NCBI GenBank assembly: GCA_007922195.1
Contig: ML682031.1
Coordinates: 434,001-498,000 of the forward strand
Direction of reading: 5' to 3'
Length of the DNA: 64,000 nt
Source: Podocnemis expansa
Taxonomy: Eukaryota > Chordata > Testudines > Podocnemididae
Below, piece by piece: positions 11,055 to 22,835 of the stretch. The stretch's first letter is position 1. The number at the start of each line of letters is the position of its first letter. The notes beneath the pieces were generated by a model. That model saw nothing but the letters and a program-made list of their open reading frames with translations. It did no database searches and was not told where the DNA came from. Position numbers and translations under genes: made by a program.

Positions 11055-11592
11055 GAGACATCAAATATGGCACTCGTGAGGCCACATCTGGAATATGTCC
11101 AGTTTTGGGTTTCCCACTACAAAGAGGATGTGGACAAATTAGAGTCCAGCAGAGGGCAACAAAAATGATCAAGGGGCTGGGGCACAAGACTTATGAAGAT
11201 AGACTGAAAGAATTAGGCTTATTTAGCCTGCAGAAGAGAAGACTGAAGGGGGGGTTGATAACTTTCAACTACTTGAAGGGGTGCTCCAAGGAGGAAGGAG
11301 TTCGGCTCTTCTCAGTAATAACAGAGGACAGAACAAGGAGCAACAGTTTCAAGTTACAGCTGGGGAGGTTGAGGTTGGATATTAGGAAAAACTCTCTCAC
11401 TAGGAGGGTGGTAAAGCATTGAAATGGGTTACATAGGAGGCAGTGGAATCTCCATCTTTGGAGATATTTATGGCTCTGTTAGACAAAACCCTGGCTGGGA
11501 TGATTTAGAGGAAGTGGTCCTGCTTTTTCACAGGGGGTTGGACTAGATGACCTCATGAGGTCCCTTCTGACCTTATGATTCTAGGATTCTAT
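11055..11592 (+). mobile_element. CR1 LINE 3' end with open ORF2 C-terminus
   Basis: The sense strand encodes [60 protein letters not shown] and [20 protein letters not shown], the CR1 ORF2 carboxy end, open from 11105 to 11422. The 3' tail carries GGGGTTGGACTAGATGACCT and finishes with CR1 8-mer-like repeats ATTCTAGGATTCTAT. It is 5'-truncated and not autonomous. Confidence 0.9.
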
Positions 11593-13907
11593 AAAAAGAG
11601 CAACTTCACAAAATGTGTTAAAGTAAATGCCTTCATTGCATCACTAAATGGCAAAAGACAGTGTCCCATCAATAAAGTGGTAACATCTACAAAGCTCAGC
11701 TCCCCAAAAGTTTTATGAAAGGGAAATCAAGTGAATTTCAGTCTGTGCTTGAACAGCAGAGGAAATTTTTACAAGCAGCTTCAAAGGGTATCTTCCTATT
11801 ATCTTAGTCAAAGATGCAGTGAAGAGATAGAGAATTTCAGCAAAGGCATGTGTGGATGCAGGACAATAACAAGTATGGTGGGGCTAAGACAAAGCTTTGT
11901 GGGGAAAGCCGGCAAACAAAATGGTGAGAAAAATACACTACAGGGCCTGGACACATGTGAAAAGAGCCTTCAGAAGGAGTAGAGAGAACACCCTGTTTTA
12001 CCTGCTTAAAAAAATTCCAACACTCATCTCCCCTTAATGGGGATTTTTTTCTTTCAGAACCAGAATTAAACCTACACATTTACAAAATTACCCCTCTGTC
12101 TCAACTGGGTGGGATATTTATATACAGCACCATAAATATATCATGAAAATAATCCGCCAGGAGTGGATAGAGCATGTGGCAGGTTGTTCTGGGCTTTAAA
12201 AAAAATTATGCACAGTTTATGTTAGTTGCAATTGATCTGTGCATTGTAACGGTAACCTTCCACACTAGCAATGGCTCTAGCAAGTGGACGCTTGTCAGAT
12301 TGTAAACTTCTTTCAGTTTCCATCTGCAATAATTTTATAACCAGAAAATGACATCTAGAAGAGCATGCTGAGACATCTAGCCACATAACCAGAACGAGAA
12401 GGAACAAAGGCACTAAATTACAACAGCTACTATAAAAATCAGTAAAGAGGGGAAACATTTGATTAAACAAAGGAATATGTACTTTAAGAAAACATAAAAC
12501 AAATTGAAGAGCCCATTAAAAAACTGAAATTGGTAAATTTTAAGAATCAACATATGGTGCACAAATCAATGTGCAATAGGAATCACTGACTGTCACTTCT
12601 TATGACCATCCAGTCCTATCACCTCACCTCCCTGCCCAACTAGCACACACATGGATGCACAAGAACAATCATGGGGACAGTTTGATTCACTGAAAACTTG
12701 TGCTTAGGATCAGATAAAAAAAACTGAACTTCTGTCTATTTGTACTCATTAAAGAACTCTCAGGTGGCTTTTTAAAAACAGATAGTGCATTACATCATAT
12801 TATAGATAGAACAGGTGCATATCCATCCCAGTGTCCAGCCTATACCTCATTTTCAGTTATATTCTCTCTCACTAAATTAACTGTGTACTTAAAAAAAAAA
12901 AAAAAAAAACTATTTCCTTCTTCATTTCCGGTGCTTATCTACTGTGCAATGCTACTCCACTCTATTAAACAGGCACTGAATACTGAGATGGCTGCAATTC
13001 AGAGGAGGTTAGCCTGATGAATTTATGTTAATTAGAGATTATGTTAATTATGTTAATTTTATACACAATTCTGGGATGAAAGAAACGAATTTTGAGGATC
13101 ATTAACATAGCCTGAATATGATACACTAAAGTCATCATCCTTAACATATCACACTGTAATAGAATATACAGTGCAATCAATTTGAGGACCATGTTTCTAC
13201 ACCGTAAAATAATCACATGACTACTTGCATCTACCTAAACATCTGTAGATAAATGCTTCCATACAGGCAGCAATAGATACACCGTATATAGCGAATGCTC
13301 CCCTCTACCCTACAGACACTTTTCAAAAGCCAGTACATGATCTGGGACCGTGAAGATAAATTTCAATCCATTCGTGATCTGTACCTGCAGGTGCTTCCAC
13401 TTGGACATTTGATATTTGGATTTTTGTTCAAATGACTTTGCAGAGAAGTCAATAATATTTGTGGATGTAACACATGCAGTCAGGACAATGTCTCCACAAT
13501 AATCTCTAAAGAAAATTCTTACTGGCAAACTGCAGACCACCACACTATAAGAGTAACAGTTGTCTAACTATTTGGAAAGGGAACTGGGATTTGGGAATCA
13601 AAGAACCAAACTGTAACCTGTTTTATACCTTTGCAATCCCACTGAATTCAGACAGGCTCCAAGACAGGCAAAATTTGACCTCTGAGTCACTGTGTAAGCT
13701 CCTGTAACCTACAACTTCCTTAAGCCTCACTTGACCCAATTGTGTTACATTTAGCAAAATACCTGACGTCAGAGGGGGCGGGAGGCTTTATTCATATTTC
13801 CCAACTGCTTTTAGAGCTGGCAATGAACGAAAGCACAAACTACAAATTACCATTAGCATAAGTGAACCATAGTCCTTGTTCTAGCAAGGTATTGGGCTAG
13901 CTACTAC
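11593..13907. other. Intronic sequence with a 19-A run
   Basis: No exon or named repeat was recognised. A homopolymer of 19 A lies at 12891-12909. A short tandem GATTATGTTAATTATGTTAA occurs near 13037. Confidence 0.55.
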
Positions 13908-14065
13908 TTTGATGCACAAACCAGGAATCCTGTGGCACTTTTAAAGACTAGTAAATTTATGTATCACACGAGATTTGGAGGCACAATCCCACTTCATCAG
14001 ATGCATGAAATGGAAACTGTAGCATGTGAGCTCTAAAGATATACATCCAGAGAAGGGTGGGTTAC
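13908..14065 (+). mobile_element. SINE/Penelope-like tail fragment without head
   Basis: GGAATCCTGTGGCACTTTTA, AAGACTAGTAAATTTATGTA and AATCCCACTTCATCAGATGC are present. On the opposite strand CTGATGA is intact, but the GAAA box has decayed to AAAT. No tRNA-like head was found on either side. The 3' flank (GAAATGGAAACTGTAGC) belongs to the longer body seen at 60113-60444. Confidence 0.6.
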
Positions 14066-14581
14066 ATGGCGAATTCACGCTGTTCCAGAGAGAATTAGAC
14101 TGCTAGCTTGTCTCTGCAAAGTAAACAAGCTGTCTGGAGTCAAAGGAAGCAAGGGCTGTAAGCCAAGAGCCAAGCAGGATAATAAAGGAGAAATCACCTT
14201 TTGTAATGGCTTAGCCAAGGGGTCTGCAACCCGCATCTCCACAGCTGCATCCTGCATCCTCTTCAGCTGCCCTCTTGCAGCTCTGGACTGCCTCTTGCCA
14301 CCAGAGGATCCTGTGGGTGGCCTGTGACAGGCTCCAGGCTCGCTCACCATCAGCAGGGGACCTACTGGCTCCAGGGAACCACCACTAGGGGACGTTGTGG
14401 CAGGTGCCACACCAGCTCCCAGCTCCCCTTACCAGAGAGCTACACCCACTGTGGCTCTCAAAACACTTGGTTATTAAAGGATTTTTTTAAATGGCCTCTC
14501 ATCTTTTGGGTTGCTAACCCCCGACCCTTAGCCATTCAAGAGCTCTATTTGAACCCAGTGAGAAGGCACCCAGTTTGCATA
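14066..14581. other. Intronic sequence, locally GC-richer
   Basis: The stretch at about 14220-14440 is GC-richer than its surroundings and contains open frames on both strands. They match nothing known to me and have no splice context. Confidence 0.45.
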
Positions 14582-14862
14582 TCAAACAAGGAGCCCTGTG
14601 ACACTTCTAAGGACTATCACACTTATTTAACGCATGAGCTTTTGTGGAAGAAAATCCCACCTCATCAAATGCTTGGATACAGAGAACTTACAGAGCGCTC
14701 AGTTACAGAATGTTCTCCACCTTCAAACATCTGACAAGGTGGGCTTTCTCCCACAAAAGATCATGCACTAAATAAGTATGTTAGTCTTTAGAAGTGCCAC
14801 AGGATTCCTTGTTTGTTTTGCTGAACTAGACTAAAATGGCTACCCTCTGCAATCTGACAGAC
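14582..14862 (-). mobile_element. Self-complementary SINE/Penelope-like element, inverted head
   Basis: The left arm ACAAGGAGCCCTGTGACACT to about 14700 pairs with the right arm ending GAAGTGCCACAGGATTCCTT (about 14700-14810), followed by the inverted tRNA-like head CTGAACTAGACTAAAATGGC. The hammerhead-like boxes are degraded (CTGACAA, then AAAA in place of GAAA). It is the same architecture as 31736-32087. Confidence 0.7.
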
Positions 14863-15424
14863 ATCTCAACTCATTTTAGGTGCCAGGTCTGCAGCACAGA
14901 TCTCTCCTCCAAAGCCATTCCCTCAACTCCAAGACTGTATCAGAATTATTGTCAATTCCAGGTAATATGGTCTGAAGATTTCCAGCACTTTGGCCTATCC
15001 ATCCATAATGGCAACTAACACTCACAGCTAAGAGCAGGAATGTATTTGCAGAACTTAATGTTCTGATCGAAAACAGTTTTCAGCATTTAACTTATCCCTT
15101 TGAGCAATTCAAACATTGAAAAGACAGGGAGATGAAAAGTTACTGCCATGTCACTTAAATAACCATACTTAGGTGCCAGCTCTCCAACTGTCTGTATGAT
15201 GTTATGCACTGAGAAATTCTACTATAAAGTGTCCCAGAAACCGACTGATCATAGTTTCAATTCTGTAAGGTTAGTATCTGGGGGCTTCTTTTAAAAATAT
15301 ATACTAAAAGATGGTAATTTCTGTAGCAATCTTGTGATAAAAGGTGGATTTTTGTCTTCAGTGTGTCTGAGCCCATTCACCCATCTCGATTTAAGGCACT
15401 CATACGGTCCCATCACTTTTGTAA
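14863..15424. other. Intronic sequence, nothing recognised
   Basis: No named repeat or exon-like frame was seen. Confidence 0.5.
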
Positions 15425-15625
15425 TTGAGCACTTTACAATATTTAACATATTTATCCTCACAAAACCCCTGTGAGGTGAGGCACTCCTAGTCTATATGTG
15501 GTAAACTGAGACACAAAGAGGCTAAATGACTCCTTTGGTCACACAAGGAAGTCTGCTATAGAGCAGGAACGTGAACCCAGATATCCTAGATAGTGCCCTA
15601 ACTACTGAGCCACCCTGCCTCAGTC
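15425..15625 (-). mobile_element. MIR-type ancient SINE, antisense
   Basis: TTTATCCTCACAAAACCCCT, then GGTAAACTGAGACACAAAGA, GGTCACACAAGGAAGTC, AGAGCAGGAACGTGAACCCA and GTGCCCTAACTACTGAGCCA form the reverse of a MIR-type core and flank. Confidence 0.7.
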
Positions 15626-16879
15626 TTGTGAATGGAAGGCTCCTCTTACAACATCCTGTATAATAGCATTCACCCTGAAGGGAAAGAGGAATTATAAGGT
15701 CCCAGGAATCTAACAAACATGGGTGAGATGTGAAGAAAAAATCTCACCACCTTCCTTACATATAACTTGAATACTGATGCCTTAGAGAGCACAACCCAGC
15801 AAGCAAGAATTGATACAGTCGATGTGGACGGTAAGGTAATGAACTGGCTTGTGTGACAGCACCTCTGCTCCTTTACTGGATGGAATCAAAACTGCTCAAA
15901 AGCGTGTCATAAATCTTAACTACTAACAGCCAACCAAGGTCCTCCTGTAGCTTGAGTGTATGTTGGTGCGGTTTCACCATCACCATTGCTGTTATGCGCC
16001 AGGTAGCCATGGCTTGCAGAAAAATGTCAGTTACAAAGTCCTTCTAGATGGCCACACACTGCCGCCGCACATTCTTCTGTTGCCAGTGGTAGACAACATG
16101 TGCTTTGAAGGAAAGGCTGATCACCACAAATTAAGGTAAATTATCCTGAGAGGTTAGCAAGGAGGAACATTTTAAAGTGCACCATCATTTATCACGTTGG
16201 CAGCTAATGTGGTTGGGATATGCAATTTTTCTAACAGAGTCTAAGACGTGTGACACTCTGATTAAACTGAAAAGAAATACAGCACCAAATCATTGTAATA
16301 AAGTGAGATCATCCTTTTATTGTGTCCTAGCTAATCATCTGTAAATCTGCTGGTTTATTTCACAGTCATCTGTGAGCAACAGGGAAAGACTCTGAATAAT
16401 ATGCTTAAGAGGAAACAGTGATTTATCTATTTACCGACCTGCTGGGAGGTTTATTTGATTTGGATTATTCTGTTTTTTATATACAGCAATTCCTGATAAT
16501 TTAAGGCTGGAGAGTTAAGTTACAGACAAGACTAGCCCTCATGCAGGTGAAATAACCCTGACAAGCAGTATATTCAATACTGTCATTGCTACTAATGGGC
16601 CTAAGAGAGTTACTCTGAGGGTCTTCGGTGAGGTGTGGAAAAGCAGGGGGAAAAACAACCACCCCACCCCCCCCACCACACACACAACCACTACCTGCAC
16701 CTACTCAGTGAGGCCAAGCAAGCAAAAAAAAAAACCATCCTCTTTCTAAAAGGTCTCTGAGAAGGAAAAAGGCTCTTTGTAATTAAGCCAACAAAGTAAC
16801 TCTCCTTTTAGGAAAAGATCATGGCATTACACACAATGCTGATTACTACAGTTTTTTGTTTTAAACCATGTTATCAAGT
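15626..16879. other. Intronic sequence, possible conserved block
   Basis: No exon was seen. The part at about 16280-16500 is repeat-free, AT-rich and of even complexity, which is compatible with a conserved non-coding element. A C/A-rich low-complexity run lies at 16660-16690. Confidence 0.45.
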
Positions 16880-16985
16880 TTAATAGAGAATTAGGGCTGG
16901 GATTTTAAGGGGCATCAAAGGGAGGCAGGTGCCCAAATCATGTTGATTAACCAGGAAAGTTGGGCACCTAACTCCCTTAAGCCCA
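16880..16985. repeat. Palindromic dispersed repeat (GTTGGGCACCTAACTCCC type)
   Basis: The left part AGGGAGGCAGGTGCCC is complementary to the right part GGGCACCTAACTCCCTTAAG. The outer parts are GGGATTTTAAGGGGC and AAGCCCAGATTTC. It is a known type of amniote hairpin repeat. Confidence 0.5.
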
Positions 16986-17224
16986 GATTTCTCATAGAGT
17001 CTACCTCCCTGCTATAGAATTCTAAGAGATGGTTCCTAACAACCTAAAGAAAGGTGAATATTTCGTTTCATCATAGACAGGTTTACAGATTTTCTTCTAT
17101 GGAACCTTACCACATATCTAGGCAGTCCCACAATACAAACAACATCAGAAATAAACTTTTCACCAAACAAATCAAAAAGACTTTCAATATTAACAGCTTC
17201 TACATGCTTAGGATTTAAATGATT

Positions 17225-17510
17225 GCCTTATTTGGGGCTGGGAAGGAATTTTCCCCCCGGCGTAATTAGCTGGGGCTCTGCGAGTTTTTCACCTTCCTCT
17301 GTAGCATGGGTCATGGCTCACCCGTAGGTGAATTTTCTGTATTTTAAAGTCCTTAAATCATGATTTGAGAATTTAAATAACTCAGTCATAGCTTAGAGGC
17401 TTATTGCTGGAGTGGGTGGGTGAGGTTTTGTGGCCTGCATCGTGCAGAAGGTCAGACTAGATGATCATACCGGTCCCTTCTGACCTTAGAGTCCATGATT
17501 ATGGTAAGAA
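17225..17510 (+). mobile_element. CR1-family 3' untranslated tail
   Basis: TTGGGGCTGGGAAGGAATTT and TCCCCCCGGCG are followed by TAGCATGGGTCATGGCTCAC, GGAGTGGGTGGGTGAGGTTT, AGGTCAGACTAGATGATCAT and GTCCCTTCTGACCTTAGAGT. This is the 3' end of a CR1 subfamily common in turtles. A shorter copy is at 40125-40215. Confidence 0.75.
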
Positions 17511-17684
17511 GTGACCAGTAAAGCTAACTCTGAATGCATGTTAGGAAACAAAAACACACACGGGGTACAGAATAACTGGAGAAACAGGGAACCCCCTAAG
17601 CAAAAGCAATTATTTAAACTGCATGCTTATAGTTATTGGCAACTATACAAAGTACATACCATCCATTTCTCATTTTATTCTCTT

Positions 17685-17716
17685 CATAGATTCATAGGGT
17701 TGGAAAGGACCTCATT
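17685..17716 (-). mobile_element. Short CR1 3' terminus, antisense
   Basis: TCATAGATTCATAGGGTTGG followed by AAAGGACCTCATTG is the reverse of a CR1 3' end with its 8-mer repeats. Only about 30 bp are kept. Confidence 0.65.
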
Positions 17717-19084
17717 GTTTCACTTTCTAAGCTTTTCCAGCGGAGACAACCTTGAGCCAAGAGTAGTTTCTATTACAACTGCAAAGAACACTGAATTGTT
17801 GATTTCATGCTCCCTTCTTTGTTCAGTTCTCAGTCTCACTGATCTTGCTCAACAATAACTCATGTTCCTGGACTCCTTTGCCAGTAATCAAGGATCCCAA
17901 AGAGCTTTATAAGGCATTTAATTATGTACCAGGAGTAGAATGACTGTATACAAGCCATATTTAATTAACTAATTCCCTCATCACCCCTCTCCTCAGATGC
18001 AAATAGCTTTCCACAGTTTCTAGCATGGACACAGTTAATGTCTTTTCCAGCCATTTACCAAAAAGGGTAATTAGCATGCTGAGTCTAAGCTAAATACAGC
18101 TGCTGCTAACATGTATACGCAGCCAAACACTGCAATGTTCAAGGAGCCATATTTGATGCTTCGAGAACAAGACAGGGAACAAAGGCCATTTATACAGACC
18201 AGCAGTTGTCATCTATGCCACAAATGGCAACCACTACAATTACCTATATTTAAATTTTAAAGCTGAGCAAGTGCCACCCACTTCTCTGGAAAAGTTGCAC
18301 TCCAACAGAAAGAGTGCTAAGACATCCGGGAATGTGTGGAGTGATTGCTGGCCAGAAACAAGATTCTAAGGCCGTAAGAGAAATTCTGAGCATAGCAGCC
18401 AAAAAAGCAGAAGGACTACGGAGGCAGTACTGCCATCATTTGCAATGCTGGGTAATTTTCGCAGAGTGGCAGCCTAGAATTCTGTGATTATTTTGAGATC
18501 TGAGCCTTCATTTTTTTAAAATGTTATCCTTCTGGGGCTCACGGCTTTGGGGAAAAGCTTGGAAATGTCCAACCCAGAGATTCAGACACCAGAAGCCAAA
18601 TACGGAACTCAGTATTTATTTTTAAAACCTCATGATTTTGGAGGCTTGTCACACGGTTTTTCCAACACTTGGGGTTGGCAATGTTGCAAGAGCCAGAGCA
18701 GCACAGCAAGAGCAGGGAGTGAACAGTTCAGTACAATAATTATGCTTAACTCAATAATACCTGTGTCCCAGGCTAACAAACACCTATGTACATGGCTCTG
18801 CATTTACCATGCCTAATTCTCTGCTGCCCCCTGCCTTTGTGTTGTCACCTACAGGTACATAAAGAATGGTACAACTTCAAACCCACTTTGTGCAGGTTAA
18901 CAGACAAGGTACAAAGAAATCAGACCAACAATTAAATATTTTACACTGTAAACAGTTAGATTTTAATTCTTCTCTTTTCCCGTCCCCACAAGTTCTAACC
19001 TTCTCAGTGTTCTAACCCTCTTGTGAATGTGCTGTACAGTTTGGTTTTACAAGAAGTGACCAGGAAAAATCTGTTTTAGCAGTC
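17717..19084. other. Intronic sequence, nothing recognised
   Basis: No exon-like frame or named repeat was seen. Confidence 0.5.
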
Positions 19085-19245
19085 ACGTTTATTGTTGTAT
19101 ACCATGTTGGTCCCAAGATGTGAAAGAAACGAAGTAGACGAGGCAATATATTTTATTGGATCAACTTCTGTTGGTGAGAGACACAAGCTTTCGTGCTTAC
19201 ACAGTGCTCTTCTTCGGTTCCAACAGACGTTGATCTAATAAAAAA
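19085..19245 (+). mobile_element. Turtle tRNA-derived SINE (tortoise pol III SINE type)
   Basis: GTTGTATACCATGTTGGTCC is followed by GAGGCAATATATTTTATTGG, ATCAACTTCTGTTGGTGAGA, ACACAAGCTTTCGTGC and ACAGTGCTCTTCTTCGG. It is the same family as 4927-5120, with a better-preserved middle. Confidence 0.8.
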
Positions 19246-20147
19246 CATCACCTGACACACTAGCTGAAAGGCTGGGAGTTCTGAACACTGCAGTCAGTCA
19301 TGACAGAGGGGCTTCTATAATCACTGTAGTGTTATTCAGAATTTATACAAATCACAGCCCACACTTTGATTAGCTTATGTTGGCCACTAACAAATCAGAG
19401 GTGTACCTGTTGTATGGTTGCTGAGAAACAACCTTCCAATCATCATACAAATGAGAGTGCAGGGAAAGGCTTAATTAAGAACAATGACTTTCAGAGATGC
19501 AAAATATCTACAAGTCATCCGTAGGTGTGCTGAGGAGGCTTTACACCTCCAGAAATCAAGCCCTAAGCACACAGTATCAAACAATCACAGAAGTGAAGGA
19601 TTGGAAGGGACCTCAATAAGTCACTTAATACAGCTCCTTGCACACAAGGCAGAATTACATAATAACCAGGCCACTCCCAACAGGTGTTTGTCTAACCTAT
19701 TCTTAAAAGCCTCCTATAAAGCAGATACCACAGCTTCCCTATGAAATTTGTTCCAGTGCTTAACTACCCTTAAAGCAGGGAAGTTTCTCCCTAATGTCCA
19801 GCCAAAACTACCCTTGCTGCAATTTAAACTTATTTCTTCTTTTTCTATCCTCCAAGTTTAATGAGAACAATTTTTCTCCCTTTTCCTTGTAAAAACCTTT
19901 TATGTACTTGAAAACTCTTACATCCCCTCTCAGTCTTCTCTTCTCCACACTAAATAAACCCAGGGGTTTTTTTCCAATCTTTCCTCACAGGTCATGTTTT
20001 CTAGACCTTTAATAATGTGTGTTGATCTTCTCCAGGCTTTCCCAATTTATCCACATTTACCTGAAATGTGGCAGCCACAACTAGACACAATACTCCAGTT
20101 GAGACCTTATCACCACAAAGTAAGAGTGGAAGAATTACTACTTGTGG

Positions 20148-20180
20148 TTTTTTTTGTTTGTTTGTTTGTTTGTTTTTTTT
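20148..20180. repeat. (GTTT)n simple repeat
   Basis: GTTTGTTTGTTTGTTTG between longer T runs, inside the antisense CR1 copy. Confidence 0.9.
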
Positions 20181-20201
20181 AACACAACACTCCTGCTAGA
20201 A

Positions 20202-20390
20202 CAGTGGGTTTCAACCTTTTATCCTCAGGACCCAAATGGAAAAAAAATAATTTATGCCTGCAACCCAACAGCTACATATTTCAGCAATACATTTCAGTCT
20301 TTTGGCAGTGCCAGCAGAGGCTGCCATGAACCAGTACCTGTGCATCTGCAACCCAGCACTGGGTCTCAACCCTAAGTTGGAAAACCACTG
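20202..20390. mobile_element. hAT-type miniature element with 8-bp target duplication
   Basis: The termini CAGTGGGTTTCAACC and (complemented) CAGTGGTTTTCCAAC form an imperfect terminal inverted repeat. The flanks TGCTAGAA (20194-20201) and TCCTAGAA (20391-20398) match at 7 of 8 positions, the size expected for hAT transposition. 189 bp with no coding capacity makes it a non-autonomous copy. Confidence 0.8.
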
Positions 20391-21226
20391 TCCTAGAATG
20401 ATATTTGCTTATTTTTTGCAACAATGTTACATTGATTTATATTCAGCTTGTGAACCCTTATGACCTTTGGATCCCTATCCACACATCTTTTTTTTGAGGC
20501 AGTCATTTCCCATTTTGTTTGTGCAATGGACTGTTCACTTCTAAGAAGTATTTTGCATCTGTCCTCATTGAATTTCATCCTATACACTTCAGACTATTTC
20601 GCCAGTTTGTTCAGATCATTTTGAACTTTAATATTACTTTCCAAAGCACTTGCAACCCTTCCCGGCTTGGTATCATCCGCAAGTTTTATGAAGTGTACTC
20701 TTGGTGCCATTATCTAAATCATTTATGAAGATATTGAACACAACTGGTCCCAGGACCAATCCATGTGGGACTTCATTCAATATTCTCTTCCAGTCTGACT
20801 CTGAACCACTGATAACTATACTTGGGGAACAGTTTTCCAACTAGTTAGGCCCTCACCTTGTGGTAGCTCCATGTACGCTATGTTTCCCTCAGTTTTTTAG
20901 GAGGAGTTCATGATGGACAATACCAAAAACCTTACTAAAGTCAAGATAAGTCAGGTACCACTTCCTCTATGTCCACAAGACTTGCTACCCACTCAAAGAA
21001 AACTTATTAGGTTCATTTGACATGATTTGTTCTAGGTACATACATCTTGACTTATCACCTTATCTTCTAGATGCTTGCAAATCGATTCCTTAACTATTTG
21101 TTTTATCACCTACACAGGTACGGAAGTTAAACTAACAGGTCTGGTGTCCTTATTTCCCTTTTTATAAATGGACAAATATAGAGTCATCTGCCAGTGCTCT
21201 AGAATCTCGCCAATCTTCCAAGAGTT

Positions 21227-21288
21227 TGTTTTTTGTTTTGTTTTGGTTTGGTTTTTTTTTTTTTTTTGGTTTTTCTTTTCGTTTTTTT
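21227..21288. repeat. T-rich low-complexity run
   Basis: Runs of T interrupted by single or double G (GTTTTGTTTTGGTTTGG and similar) lie at the 5' boundary of the CR1 copy. Confidence 0.85.
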
Positions 21289-22033
21289 AAAGAGAATGGC
21301 TCAGATAACACCCTAACCAGTAATGGTTCAATAAATTCATTTCAGTACAATATTTTCTTAAACTAAAAAGCTGTTGTGGACTAACCACTTTATTTTTCCA
21401 ATCAAACCTAGTTATACAGCAAGAATTGTCTTTTGCTTTCCTATATTTAATATTGATTTTATAAAATGAAAAGAGCAATTTTTCATTTGTTTACATATAT
21501 CAATTTCTCTCATGTTGAACTCTTACTTGCCGAGCTTTAGCCCAAAGCATATTTTTTTAACAAATGAGTTCTAAACTAATAAAAACAGGTTTTTAAGGTG
21601 AGTGTCACGACATCCTCAACCCCTGCATGGAAAGAAGAAATGTTTCCATCTAAAGACTTGGGCTGGAGCAACTAGAATAAAGGTATGTACAACAAAAGTT
21701 CCTTGACAGCAGTCTGTGGACCGCTAGTGGTCAACAAACAGCTGTCCAACCACATGGTTCTGGCTCTTCTCATTTCAAGATGCTTAAATCACACCAAGAT
21801 AACTAAAAGTTATGTGCATCTGAAGGGAAGGTGCCTGCAAGGCATTCTCTCAGTTAAGAAGTGGCTGACCTTATGTAAAAGTCAATGACCTTCTAGCACA
21901 GGTGAAATTAAACATGTGAACAAAGTCATTTAGAAGGACCCCACTGGCCTGCAATGGGCTGGAAGCACACCATGCCGGATGGGCACTTCCTGGCAATGTT
22001 ATTTCAGGAAACAACTCAAGTGGGCAACCCTGT
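21289..22033. other. Intronic sequence, nothing recognised
   Basis: No named repeat or exon-like frame was seen. Confidence 0.5.
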
Positions 22034-22600
22034 ATGAGACCTGTGCACCACCACTCTCGGTGTCAGGGGGTAAGCCTCCTCTGTTCTGTCAAGAGCCACC
22101 ACGTCTTCCACCAGCTTCAGCTCTCTAGCCATGCCACAACCCATGTCCTCCCCGCTTCTGGGGGATTCAACAGTCCCCGCTGTGTCGCTTGCATCAATGG
22201 CTGCTGCAGTCCTTCATTAAGCTACTGAAGGTCTGGGGGAGGGCAGGGAGGGACCTGGGCCTACCCACTACTCCGGGTCCCAGCCCAGGGACCCTAAGTG
22301 CAACTAGGTGCATCACTGCTTCCCTCAAGTCTCTGCAAGTATTCCCTGGGCTGCTTCCCTGCAGCCCCCAGTACCTCTGTGGCCCTTAAATCAGGGCTTT
22401 GGCTCCACTTTGTCCCAGCAGCCAGTCACTATGCTGTTCAGGGTCCTACCCTTCCAACCGCTCGAGCTCTTCCTGAGAGATACCACCTAATGCTGCCTGG
22501 TCCCTCCCTCTTATACTGCACCACTGGGCTCTGACTAGATGCAGCTCCCAGAGCCCTTTTAACCCTGTCATGACCAGTGTGAGGGAGACATCCCAAGACA
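22034..22600. repeat. GC-rich unclassified interspersed repeat
   Basis: This block is clearly GC-richer than its surroundings and ends with TAACCCTGTCATGACCAGTG followed by GGGAGACATCCCAAGAC. It may be a solo long terminal repeat or an insertion of a turtle-specific family. Short open frames in it have no recognisable product. Terminal repeats were not demonstrated. Confidence 0.4.
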
Positions 22601-22735
22601 AGGCCAATTCCATGTTTTAAACACTTCAGAGTCAGTGGAAGCTGAAGATACTCAACATCCCAGCAAACCTACCATGCATTCCTTAAAATAAGCACCCAGA
22701 AAAGCCCACAGACCTAAAAGGAGTGCATGCTTCGG

Positions 22736-22835
22736 AAAAATCTGGCCTTATGCTCACTAAGTTACCCCATCTGCAAAATAAAGGTAATATCCAACTCCCT
22801 GGAGAGCTGCATAAAAAAAAGACTATCTTCAAGTT
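22736..22835 (+). mobile_element. MIR-type fragment, sense
   Basis: TTACCCCATCTGCAAAATAA followed by GGTAATATCCAACTCCCTGG is the 3' half of a MIR core (TCATCTGTAAAATGGG type). Confidence 0.55.

Larger units (their letters stand above)
19578..21226 (-). mobile_element. CR1 LINE, antisense, about 1.4 kb, split by a hAT-like insertion
   Basis: The 3' tail is at the low end (AGGATTGGAAGGGACCTC). The 3' ORF2 region follows (CTCAGTCTTCTCTTCTCCAC), and antisense reverse-transcriptase wording continues from 20400 (TTCCAAAGCACTTGCAACCC, ACCTTACTAAAGTCAAGATA, TTGACATGATTTGTTCTAGG). The frame is destroyed. A GTTT run (20148-20180) and a 189-bp hAT-like element (20202-20390) separate the two halves. Confidence 0.8.

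Noticed and set aside
22034..22600. GC-rich block as a CpG-island promoter
   Set aside because: CpG dinucleotides are few, there is no nearby first exon, and the end sequence looks like an interspersed repeat.
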